A stretch of 14,598 nucleotides of DNA from Alphaproteobacteria bacterium UBA7691 (GTDB taxonomy: Bacteria; Pseudomonadota; Alphaproteobacteria; Ferrovibrionales; Ferrovibrionaceae): assembly GCA_002482765.1 (NCBI GenBank), contig DLGP01000148.1, positions 22,316 through 36,913 on the forward strand. Direction: 5' to 3'. The translations under genes were made by a program, and so were the position numbers. The notes under the pieces are model-generated. The model saw only the letters and a program-made list of their open reading frames with translations, did not search any database and was not told where the DNA came from. Below are positions 5,741 through 12,122 of this stretch, in pieces (the first letter of the stretch is position 1; each line of letters begins with the position of its first letter).

Positions 5741-6658
5741 ATGACAATGCCCTGGCATGAACGTGATGGCCGCCTGTCGCCGCTCAAGGCGGCGTGTTTC
5801 CTGCTGCTCTGGCTGCCTGGCCTATGGCTGGCCTGGCGTATCCTGGCCGACGATCTGGGGCCGCGCCCGCTGGATGAACTGATCCATGAAACCGGGCGCT
5901 GGGCAGTGTGGCTTCTGCTTGGCTCGCTCGCCGTCACGCCGCTGCGCCGGCTGCTGGATTGGCCGGCGCTGATCAAGCTGCGGCGCCAGATTGGCGTGGC
6001 GGCGCTGGCCTATGTGCTGGCGCATCTGGTGCTCTATGTGCTCGATCAGAAGGGCGATCTGGTCAAGGTGGCCAGCGAGATTGTGCTGCGCTTCTATCTC
6101 ACCATCGGCTTTGTTGCGCTGCTTGGCCTGAGCGCGCTGGGCCTGACCTCGTTTGACGCCGCGATCCGCCGCATGGGCGGCAAGGCCTGGGGCCGGCTGC
6201 ACAAGCTGGTCTATGTCATCGCCGTACTGGCGCTGGTGCATTATCTGCTGCAAGCCAAGCGCGAGATTGATCCGCCCTTGTTGCAGGTCGGCTTCTTCGC
6301 CTGGCTGATGCTGTATCGCCTCGGCTATGCGCTGGGCCGGCTGCGGCGGGCCGGTGATGCCTGGGCCCTGGCGCCGCTGGCGGCGCTGGCGGCGGCATTG
6401 GCCGAAATCGCCTGGGCCGCCTGCTGCACCCAATTGCCCTGGCAGCGGTTATGGGCCGCCAACCTGATGTTCGATTTCCGCATTGCGCCCGGCTGGCTCA
6501 CACTTGGCGCGGCCCTGCTGGTGGCGGCTTTGGCACAGGCGCGGGCCAGTTTACGGCGGCGATCCCCAGCAGCACCGCGCCCAGGCCCAGCGGCAGCGCC
6601 CCGCCCACCGGCTCATGCAGCAAAAGGGCGCCCAGCGTCATCGCGCTCACCGGGTTGA
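5741..6658 (+). CDS. msrQ: MsrQ (YedZ-like) haem-binding membrane subunit of MsrPQ
   Basis: MsrQ is an inner-membrane b-type haem protein that passes electrons to MsrP, the periplasmic molybdenum enzyme that repairs oxidised methionine residues. The 305-residue product has several membrane helices and the conserved haem histidines: H95 in GVAALAYVLAHLVLYV, then H154 (GRLHKLVYVI) and H167 (ALVHYLLQAK). Also typical are TGRWAVWLLLGSLAVTPLRR (51-70) and LRRQIG. An extra C-terminal part (about 205-272) with ANLMFDFRIAPGWLTLGAALL matches, from memory, longer alphaproteobacterial versions. The last 35 residues are low-complexity Arg/Pro/Ala and lie wholly within the overlap with the convergent EamA gene. 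msrP is not in the window. The upstream gene encodes a lipoprotein and may be co-transcribed. ATG 5741 has a poor ribosome-binding site, and ATG 5747 is an alternative. Confidence 0.88.
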   Translation: MTMPWHERDGRLSPLKAACFLLLWLPGLWLAWRILADDLGPRPLDELIHETGRWAVWLLLGSLAVTPLRRLLDWPALIKLRRQIGVAALAYVLAHLVLYVLDQKGDLVKVASEIVLRFYLTIGFVALLGLSALGLTSFDAAIRRMGGKAWGRLHKLVYVIAVLALVHYLLQAKREIDPPLLQVGFFAWLMLYRLGYALGRLRRAGDAWALAPLAALAAALAEIAWAACCTQLPWQRLWAANLMFDFRIAPGWLTLGAALLVAALAQARASLRRRSPAAPRPGPAAAPRPPAHAAKGRPASSRSPG

Positions 6659-7439
6659 GTGCCACCGTCACCGCCACCTGGGTTGGCGAGGCATGCGCCA
6701 GGCCCAGGCCCCACAGATAGAAAATCAATGCGGCGCCGATGACACCAAGATAGGTGATGGCAGCCCAGGCCGCGCCGCTCAGTGTCATCACAGCCTCACG
6801 CGCACTGCCGTCCCAGGCCACCAGGTTCAGCATCACGGCACCGGCCAGCATGGCCCAGGCGGTGAAGCCGAGTGCGCCCAGCCGCGCCATATAGGGCCGC
6901 GCCAGGGCATTGAAGATGGCGCCGAGCAGCGCGGTCAGCAGCATCAGCAGGTCGCCGCGCCAGGCACCGGGCGGCGCCGCCAGGTCGCGGCCGGCTATCA
7001 GGGCCAGGGCCACGCCGGCCAGCGCCAGCAGCACACCGGCCAGCTTCAACGCGCTCAGGCTTTCGCGGCCGAGCAGGGCGGCCACCAGCAGGGTGAGGAA
7101 GGGCAGGCTGGCCAGCGCCAGGGCGCCTCGTGCCGCCGTGGTATGGGCCAAGCTGGCACTGAACAGGGCCGGGAAAGCGGCAAAGAACAGGGCGCCGAGC
7201 AGCAGCACCGGCAGCCAGTCACGCCGGGTCAGCCGTTGCCGGCGCCACAGCAGTACCAAGCCGCCCAGCAGCAAGGCGCCAAGGCCATAGCGCAGCGCCG
7301 CCAGGGCCACCGGGCCGATCTCGGCTACGGCAAAGCGGGTCGCCACCACGGCGCTGCCGCCCAGCAGGCTGGACAGGCAGGCGGCGGCAAGGCCGAGCAA
7401 TGGGCGGCGGGCGGCAGGCGGGGATGTCATGCTGTACAT
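6498..7439 (-). CDS. EamA/DMT-family transporter (probable metabolite exporter)
   Basis: The 313-residue protein has two EamA repeats and about ten hydrophobic helices, the usual plan of RhaT/EamA drug-metabolite transporters in the inner membrane. Typical features are the first helix with SSLLGGSAVVATRFAV, ALAALRYGLGALLL, and in the second repeat GDLLMLLTALLGAIFNALARPY and ASPTQVAVTVALNPVSAMTLGALLLHEPV. The last conserved helix ends at about residue 298; a Pro-rich tail of 15 residues follows. Its 3' end overlaps the convergent msrQ by 161 bp. ATG 7439 and ATG 7430 are both possible starts, and neither has a good ribosome-binding site. It is divergent from a LysR gene 90 bp away, so that regulator probably controls it. 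Substrate unknown; amino acids or other small metabolites are typical of the family. Confidence 0.9.
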   Translation of the reverse strand: MYSMTSPPAARRPLLGLAAACLSSLLGGSAVVATRFAVAEIGPVALAALRYGLGALLLGGLVLLWRRQRLTRRDWLPVLLLGALFFAAFPALFSASLAHTTAARGALALASLPFLTLLVAALLGRESLSALKLAGVLLALAGVALALIAGRDLAAPPGAWRGDLLMLLTALLGAIFNALARPYMARLGALGFTAWAMLAGAVMLNLVAWDGSAREAVMTLSGAAWAAITYLGVIGAALIFYLWGLGLAHASPTQVAVTVALNPVSAMTLGALLLHEPVGGALPLGLGAVLLGIAAVNWPAPVPKPPPAGPRQV

Positions 7440-7446
7440 TCGGACG

Positions 7447-7473
7447 GTTTAAACTTGCGACAGTTTGGTTGTC
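7447..7473. promoter_or_regulatory. Clustered dyads upstream of the EamA gene
   Basis: Overlapping symmetric elements crowd this stretch: the palindrome GTTTAAAC (7447-7454), AAACT-N6-AGTTT (7451-7466) and GACA-N7-TGTC (7459-7473). They lie just upstream of the EamA start on the minus strand, where a promoter or regulator site would be expected. Candidate operator only; none fits T-N11-A strictly. Confidence 0.35.
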
Positions 7474-7512
7474 ATCGCATCATCATGGAAACGAATGTAT
7501 AAGATAGTCTGG

Positions 7513-7527
7513 ATCAAGGAAATTGAT
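7513..7527. promoter_or_regulatory. LysR-type box overlapping the lysR ribosome-binding site
   Basis: ATCAA-GGAAA-TTGAT is a perfect 5-bp dyad with a 5-bp centre and contains the LysR consensus T-N11-A (T7514 and A7526). It overlaps the likely ribosome-binding site AAGGA (7516-7520) and ends two bases before the LysR ATG at 7530. Binding here would fit negative autoregulation, a common habit of LysR regulators. Function is inferred. Confidence 0.55.
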
Positions 7528-7529
7528 AC

Positions 7530-8426
7530 ATGGAAACCCGGCTCGACCCCGATCTGTTGCAGGCTTTTGTGGCGGTACTGGATAGCGGCGGCTTCACGGC
7601 GGCGGGCCGGGCGCTGAACCGCACGCAATCGGCGGTCAGCATGCAAGTGCAGCGGCTGGAGGCGGTGGCCGGCGTGCGGTTGCTGGAACGGGGCCGCCAC
7701 CATCTTGCGCCAACCCCGGAAGGCGAGGCAATGCTGGGTTATGCGCGCCGCATCCTGGCTTTGAGCGAGGAGGCGCTGCGCAGCGTGGCGCGGCCAGACC
7801 TGCGTGGGCGGGTGCGGCTGGGTGTGATGGCGGATTATTCGGCCACCCTGGTGCCGCCGATCCTGAGCCGCTTTGCCGCCAGCCATCCCGGCATCGAGGT
7901 GGAAGTGCATACCGGCCTCACCGCCGAGATGCCGAAGCGGCTTGGGCGTGATCTCGATCTGGCCATTGTGATGCATCCGGCTGAAGCGCCGATGGGCGAA
8001 TTGCTGCGCCATGAAACCCCGGTCTGGGGCGCGGCGCGCAGCCATATGGTGTATCAGCGGCGGCCGCTGCCGTTGGCATTGTCGCCCAGTGGCTGTCTAT
8101 TCCGCGCCTGGGCCATCGAGGCGCTCAACCGGGCCGGCATTGCTTGGCGGGTGGCCTATATGAGCGCCAATTATGCCGCACTCGAAGCCGCTGTGCGCGC
8201 CGGCCTGGCGGTGTCGGTGTTCAAGGCCGGCACCATGGCGCGCGATCTGCACAGCCTGGGGGTTGCGGAAGCCATGCCACCACTGCCGTTGGCCGCGATT
8301 TGTCTGCATCTGCCGGCGCGGCGTCTGGCGCCGGCTGCGGCTGCATTGCAGCAGCATATACGAGAAGCACTCAGCGAGCCGGGGATCGGGCAATCCGCGA
8401 TTGTGGCAGCCGGGCAAGGCGGATAA
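7530..8426 (+). CDS. LysR-family transcriptional regulator
   Basis: The 298-residue protein begins with the winged helix-turn-helix of LysR proteins: LLQAFVAVLDSGGFTAAGRALNRTQSAVSMQVQRLEAVAGVRLLER (about 9-54), followed by the linker helix with PTPEGEAMLGYARRIL. Residues about 92-290 form the two-lobed effector-binding domain (GRVRLGVMADYSATLVPPILSRFAASHPGIEVEV). Length is normal. The ATG is preceded by AAGGA at nine bases, inside a T-N11-A dyad. It is divergent from the EamA exporter, the classic arrangement for a LysR regulator and its target. The effector is unknown. The response regulator gene follows after a short gap on the same strand and may be partly co-transcribed. Confidence 0.93.
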   Translation: METRLDPDLLQAFVAVLDSGGFTAAGRALNRTQSAVSMQVQRLEAVAGVRLLERGRHHLAPTPEGEAMLGYARRILALSEEALRSVARPDLRGRVRLGVMADYSATLVPPILSRFAASHPGIEVEVHTGLTAEMPKRLGRDLDLAIVMHPAEAPMGELLRHETPVWGAARSHMVYQRRPLPLALSPSGCLFRAWAIEALNRAGIAWRVAYMSANYAALEAAVRAGLAVSVFKAGTMARDLHSLGVAEAMPPLPLAAICLHLPARRLAPAAAALQQHIREALSEPGIGQSAIVAAGQGG

Positions 8427-8434
8427 TATCCGGC
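8418..8434. other. Near-palindrome at the LysR stop codon
   Basis: GGCGGATA-A-TATCCGGC is symmetric at seven of eight pairs and covers the LysR stop codon. It lies 27 bp before the response-regulator start. The loop is too small for a stable hairpin, so a protein-binding palindrome or chance are the alternatives. Confidence 0.3.
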
Positions 8435-8460
8435 AAAATGAAATTCTGCGGATACAATCA

Positions 8461-8949
8461 GTGCAGCTTTATGATCTCGGTTCGGTAAGTGTGCTGGTGG
8501 TGGATGACAACCGCTTCATGCGGACCATTGTCACCAATACGCTGAACGGCATCGGTGTGCGCAATGTGTTGCAGGCCGATAGTGTGGATCAGGCTTTGCA
8601 ACAATTGGCCGATGCCGCCGTGGATATGGTGATCAGCGATTGGGATATGGGCGAGAAATCCGGCATTGAGCTGATCCGCCGCGTGCGCGCCAACCGCACC
8701 CTGCGGCTATTGCCGATCATCATGCTGACCGCCAACACCACACGCAGCAATATCTTTGCCGCGCGTGATGCCGGGGTTACCGAATTCCTTGCCAAGCCGA
8801 TCTCGGCCCAGGCACTGTATAGCCGCGTCGTCGAGGTGATCGAGCGGCCCCGGCAATTCGTCAAGACCAGACAATTTTTTGGCCCCGACCGCCGCCGCCG
8901 CCGCACCGATGGCTATCGTGGTCCGAAACGCCGCAAGGAAGACCAATGA
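8461..8949 (+). CDS. Single-domain response regulator (CheY-like) with basic tail
   Basis: From GTG 8461 the product is 162 residues: one receiver domain (about 8-128) and a short tail, with no DNA-binding output domain. The acidic pocket is D15-D16 (VLVVDDNRFMR), the phosphorylated aspartate is D60 (VISDWDMGEKSG), and the switch residues are T90 (IIMLTAN) and K112 (FLAKPIS). The tail FVKTRQFFGPDRRRRR followed by YRGPKRRKEDQ is very basic; I recall FGPDRRRR-type endings in other alphaproteobacterial receivers. The GTG start is chosen because QLYDLGSVSVLVVDDN matches family N-termini and no in-frame ATG lies between the LysR stop and this point; only GCGGA precedes it, so the start is not certain. 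It overlaps the HPt-like gene by 4 bp (ATGA), implying coupled translation and a shared signalling route. Chemotaxis-like or phosphorelay roles are both possible. Confidence 0.85.
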   Translation: MQLYDLGSVSVLVVDDNRFMRTIVTNTLNGIGVRNVLQADSVDQALQQLADAAVDMVISDWDMGEKSGIELIRRVRANRTLRLLPIIMLTANTTRSNIFAARDAGVTEFLAKPISAQALYSRVVEVIERPRQFVKTRQFFGPDRRRRRTDGYRGPKRRKEDQ

Positions 8950-9446
8950 GCGACGATGTGGAATTCATCGGCAATCCCAATCCGATTGCGCGCAAGGCCC
9001 GACCGATTGGCGGCAAGTCGGCCGAGGATATGCTCAAGGAAGCCGACCAGCGCGTCGGCGTACTGAAACAGGAATTCAGCGATATCCTGCGCCGCGACAC
9101 CCAGATCATCGTGGACCTGTTGCGCCAGGCGGAAACCGATCTGGCTGGGCGCAACAGTTATCTGCTGGATTTACGCCGCGTGGCGCATGAATTGCGCGGC
9201 CAGGGCGGCACTTTCGGCTACCCGCTGGTCACGGCGGTGTGTGATTCCTATTGCAAGCTGCTGGATATGATCCATGAGGTGGATGAAAGCCGGCTGCCGC
9301 TGGTGCGCACCCATGTCGATGCCCTGCGCGCCGTGGTGGGCGCTGATATCAAGGGCGATGGCGGCGCCGTGGGCCGCGAACTGACCGAATCACTGCGTGT
9401 CATCCGGCACAAGATCGCCGAGGAAACCGGCGCCGATCCGCTGTAA
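8946..9446 (+). CDS. HPt-like histidine phosphotransfer protein
   Basis: The 166-residue protein is predicted to be mainly helical. It carries RRVAHELRGQGGTFGYPLVTAVCDSYCKLLD (about 77-107), which fits the HxLKGxxxxxG motif of HPt domains; the candidate phosphorylated residue is H81, with Arg in place of the usual Lys. No ATPase domain is present, so it would relay rather than generate phosphate. The N-terminal 25 residues (GNPNPIARKARPIGGKS) look disordered, and a helix (about 25-67) precedes the motif. ATG 8946 overlaps the stop of the receiver gene, with AAGGAAG just upstream, so the two are co-translated and the receiver is the natural partner. The cognate hybrid kinase is not next to it. 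It ends only 8 bp from the stop of the convergent mutT. Confidence 0.75.
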   Translation: MSDDVEFIGNPNPIARKARPIGGKSAEDMLKEADQRVGVLKQEFSDILRRDTQIIVDLLRQAETDLAGRNSYLLDLRRVAHELRGQGGTFGYPLVTAVCDSYCKLLDMIHEVDESRLPLVRTHVDALRAVVGADIKGDGGAVGRELTESLRVIRHKIAEETGADPL

Positions 9447-9454
9447 CTGGAATT

Positions 9455-9904
9455 TCAGAGCAGGTCGCGCAGCATCGCCACCAGCGGCAGGTCGGCAGGC
9501 GGCATCGGCACATCCTTCATCTGCACCGGCCGCAGCCATTTCAGCGCCTGGCCTTCGCGGCCTTGCGGCTGGCCCACCCAGCGGCGGCAGACATAGAGCG
9601 GCATCAGCAGATGGAAATCGTCGTAGCTGTGGCTGGCAAAGGCAAACGGCGCCAGGCAGGCGGCGCTGATATCCAGGCCAAGCTCCTCACGCAGCTCACG
9701 CAGCAGCGCGGCTTCCGGGGTTTCATTCGGCTCCACCTTGCCGCCGGGAAATTCCCACATCCCGGCCAGCTTCTTGCCCTCGGGGCGCTGCGCCAGCAGC
9801 ACGCGGCCGTCATTATCCACCAGCGCCACGGCCACCACCAGCACCACCGGCTTGGGCCGCAGCACGCTTTCAGCATCGCCCGGGCAAAGCGGATCGACGC
9901 TCAT
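9455..9904 (-). CDS. mutT: MutT-type Nudix hydrolase (8-oxo-dGTP diphosphatase-like)
   Basis: The 149-residue protein contains a complete Nudix box GX5EX7REUXEEXGU from G55 to L77 (catalytic acids E70, E73 and E74). Before it come VVAVALVDNDGRVLLAQRP and GMWEFPGGKVE, which are typical of MutT. MutT removes oxidised guanine nucleotides from the precursor pool, limiting A:T to C:G mutations; related enzymes use other nucleotides, so the substrate is inferred. The N-terminal 18 residues are outside the usual fold. The ATG follows the argJ stop with no bases between (TAAATG on the minus strand) and has no clear ribosome-binding site of its own, which suggests translational coupling. The argJ-mutT order is, as I recall, widespread in alphaproteobacteria. 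Confidence 0.9.
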   Translation of the reverse strand: MSVDPLCPGDAESVLRPKPVVLVVAVALVDNDGRVLLAQRPEGKKLAGMWEFPGGKVEPNETPEAALLRELREELGLDISAACLAPFAFASHSYDDFHLLMPLYVCRRWVGQPQGREGQALKWLRPVQMKDVPMPPADLPLVAMLRDLL

Positions 9905-11137
9905 TTAGCTGCGGTAATCGGCGTTGATATCGATATAGCCATGGGTCAGGTCGCAGGTCCACACCACGGCCTTGCCCTTGCCGATGCCCACATCCACACC
10001 GATGCGCACATCCTGGCTCTTGAAATGCGCCGTGGCGGCGGCCTCGTCATGATCTGGCCGCACCATGCCCTTGGCGGTCACGGCGCGGTCGCCGAGCGTC
10101 ACCACCAGCTTGTCGCGGTCGGCCTTCTCGCCGCTCTTGCCCACCGCCATCACGATGCGGCCCCAATTGGCATCGGCGCCGGCAATGGCGGTTTTCACCA
10201 GCGGCGAATTGGCGATAGCGCGCGCAATCACCCGCGCGGCAGCATCATTCTGCGCCCCGGTCACGCTCACCGTCACCAGCTTCTGCGCGCCTTCGCCATC
10301 GCGGGCGATAAGCTGCGCCAGTTCGGCCATCACGGCGGTGAGTGCGCGGCGGAAATCGGCCAGCGCGCGGTCGGAAGCCTTGTCATAAGCCTTGTTGCCG
10401 GCGGCACCGGTGGCAAAGAGCAGCACGGTATCCGAGGTGGAGGTATCGCCATCCACGGTCAGGCAATTGAAGCTCTGGTTATTGGCGCCCTTGAGCAAGG
10501 CTTGCAGGGTTTCGGTCGGCAGCTTGGCGTCAGTCACCAGGAAGGCCAGCATGGTCGCCATATCGGGCGCGATCATGCCCGAACCCTTGGCGATGCCATT
10601 GATGGTCACGGTCTTGCCGTCAATCTGGCAAGTGGCGGTGGCCAGCTTGGGGAAGGTGTCGGTGGTCATGATGGCGCGCGCGGCCTTGGCCCAGGCATCG
10701 CCGTTCAGCGCCTTGGTCAGCTTGGGCAGTTGCGCCACAATCTTTTCGGCCGGCAGCAACTGGCCGATCACACCCGTTGAAGCCAGATAAATCTGGTTCG
10801 CCTTGGCGCCCAGCGCCTGGGCGGCGCCCTCGGCGGTGGCCTTGGCGGCAGCAGCGCCGGCCTTGCCGGTGAACACATTGGCGATGCCGGCATTCACCAC
10901 CAGGCCACGCGCCGCATTGCCCAGGATCTTGCGGCACCATTCCACCGGCGCGCCGGGCATCGACGAACGGGTGAACAGCCCGGCCGCCTTGCTGCCGGGC
11001 GCCAGTTCGATCAGCAACAGGTCGTCGCGGCCCTTGTAGCGCATGCCAGACAGGCCGGTGGCCAGCCGCGCGCCGGCAATGGCGGGCAGGCTGGGATAAT
11101 CTTGCGGGGCCAGGGGCGAAACCGGATGCGCGGCCAT
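9905..11137 (-). CDS. argJ: ArgJ: ornithine acetyltransferase / N-acetylglutamate synthase
   Basis: ArgJ moves the acetyl group from N-acetylornithine to glutamate, giving ornithine and N-acetylglutamate in the cyclic arginine pathway; bifunctional forms can also use acetyl-CoA. The 410-residue length is standard. The self-cleavage site lies in KGSGMIAPDMATMLAF, with T195 the expected nucleophile and new N-terminus of the beta chain. Other marks are GLSGMRYKGRDDLLLIEL near the start, GVIGQLLP, FNCLTVDGDTSTSDT and the C-terminal DINADYRS. The ribosome-binding site AAAGGA lies nine bases before ATG 11137 and falls within a 15-bp tandem duplication. It is the middle gene of the PPIase-argJ-mutT block. 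The sequence does not tell mono- from bifunctional forms. Confidence 0.96.
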   Translation of the reverse strand: MAAHPVSPLAPQDYPSLPAIAGARLATGLSGMRYKGRDDLLLIELAPGSKAAGLFTRSSMPGAPVEWCRKILGNAARGLVVNAGIANVFTGKAGAAAAKATAEGAAQALGAKANQIYLASTGVIGQLLPAEKIVAQLPKLTKALNGDAWAKAARAIMTTDTFPKLATATCQIDGKTVTINGIAKGSGMIAPDMATMLAFLVTDAKLPTETLQALLKGANNQSFNCLTVDGDTSTSDTVLLFATGAAGNKAYDKASDRALADFRRALTAVMAELAQLIARDGEGAQKLVTVSVTGAQNDAAARVIARAIANSPLVKTAIAGADANWGRIVMAVGKSGEKADRDKLVVTLGDRAVTAKGMVRPDHDEAAATAHFKSQDVRIGVDVGIGKGKAVVWTCDLTHGYIDINADYRS

Positions 11138-11147
11138 GACGGGGTGT

Positions 11148-11177
11148 CCTTTACTTCTTCGGCTTTTACTTCTTCGG
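11148..11177 (-). repeat. 15-bp tandem duplication of the PPIase stop region
   Basis: Read on the minus strand, CCGAAGAAGTAAAAG is followed directly by CCGAAGAAGTAAAGG, matching at 14 of 15 positions. The unit is a multiple of three, so the PPIase gene has two consecutive in-frame PKK-stop endings. The second copy also supplies the AAAGGA ribosome-binding site of argJ. Confidence 0.85.
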
Positions 11178-12029
11178 GGCCGGGGCGATGGTGGGCAACT
11201 GGCCGGCCGGCTTGGGCTGCTCCACGATATCGATCTTGGCGCCCTTCTTCAGGTCGTTGACGGTCTGCTCGATGATCTCGCGCACCAGGATTTCGCGCAC
11301 TTCTTCCGACACATCGGCGAAGGCCGGCGGCGGCGCGGTGCGGCGCGCTTCCACCTTGATGACATGCCAGCCGAACTGGCTCTTCACCGGCTTCTGCGTC
11401 ACTTGGCCGGGCTGCAAGGCAAAGGCCGCCTCGGCAAATTCCGGCACCATCTGATCCTTGGTGAAGAAACCAAGATCGCCGCCGGTGGCAGCGGTCGGCC
11501 CGGTTGAGCGCTTCTTCGATACTTCGCTGAAATCCTGGCCCTTCTTCACATCTTCCAGCGCCGCCAGGGCATCCACCTCATTGGCCACCAGGATATGGCG
11601 GGCATGCACTTCGTCGCGCGGCGGCTGCGCCTTGATCAGATCGTCGTAGCGCTTCTTGAGCCGCTCGTCGGTCAGCTCCTTGCTCACGGTGCGTTCCAGG
11701 AAAGCCTGCTGCAACACGGTTTCGCGCGCCGATTTGAGCTGTTCCTTCACCTTGGCATCGCCATCCAGCTTGGCCTTTTCAGCGGCCTCGTTGATCAGCT
11801 TGCGCGCCACCATTTCATTGACCAGCGCCGGCATCACCGCTTCCAGCGGCGCCTGGCGCATCTGCGGCGGCAGCGATTCAAACACCGCCATCACTTGCGA
11901 GCGGGTGATCGGCTGGCCGTTGACACGCGCCACCACCGGATCGCTGGCGGGTTGCGCCAGGGCAATGCCAGCCAGGGCAATAACGGGCAATGCGATCAGG
12001 GCAACACGGGAGGCAGAGAAATGGAACAC
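11166..12029 (-). CDS. Periplasmic parvulin-type peptidyl-prolyl isomerase
   Basis: The 287-residue protein starts with a Sec signal peptide (hydrophobic 8-24, likely cleavage ALA|QP after residue 25). An N-terminal SurA-like region (about 30-125) follows, beginning DPVVARVNGQPITRSQV. The parvulin domain runs from about 140 to 232: HARHILVANEVDA, then TGGDLGFFTKDQMVPEFAEAAFAL and FGWHVIKVEARR. A charged, Pro/Lys-rich tail closes it. Such PrsA/SurA/PpiD-type enzymes assist folding of exported and outer-membrane proteins in the periplasm. The first codon is GTG (12029-12027) with no clear ribosome-binding site; I keep it because the signal peptide needs the residues after it. It is the first gene of a leftward block with argJ (28-bp gap) and mutT. 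From memory, this order beside secA is common in alphaproteobacteria; secA is not visible here. Confidence 0.92.
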   Translation of the reverse strand: MFHFSASRVALIALPVIALAGIALAQPASDPVVARVNGQPITRSQVMAVFESLPPQMRQAPLEAVMPALVNEMVARKLINEAAEKAKLDGDAKVKEQLKSARETVLQQAFLERTVSKELTDERLKKRYDDLIKAQPPRDEVHARHILVANEVDALAALEDVKKGQDFSEVSKKRSTGPTAATGGDLGFFTKDQMVPEFAEAAFALQPGQVTQKPVKSQFGWHVIKVEARRTAPPPAFADVSEEVREILVREIIEQTVNDLKKGAKIDIVEQPKPAGQLPTIAPAPKK

Positions 12030-12122
12030 GGGTCAACTCGCGTCTGGAGGGTGAGGAAAGCGGCAAAAGCGGCGCCAGCATAGCTATTTCCCAACCGGCG
12101 GCAAGGCCGCGATTGTGCCGAT

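Noticed and set aside
6483..7502. 339-codon open frame on the plus strand opposite the EamA gene
   Set aside because: It is extremely Gln/Gly/Ala/Arg-rich and low in complexity, typical of the antisense of a hydrophobic GC-rich membrane-protein gene.
9563..10780. 405-codon open frame on the plus strand opposite mutT and argJ
   Set aside because: It is His/Gly/Ala-rich with no motif and lies opposite two well-supported genes.
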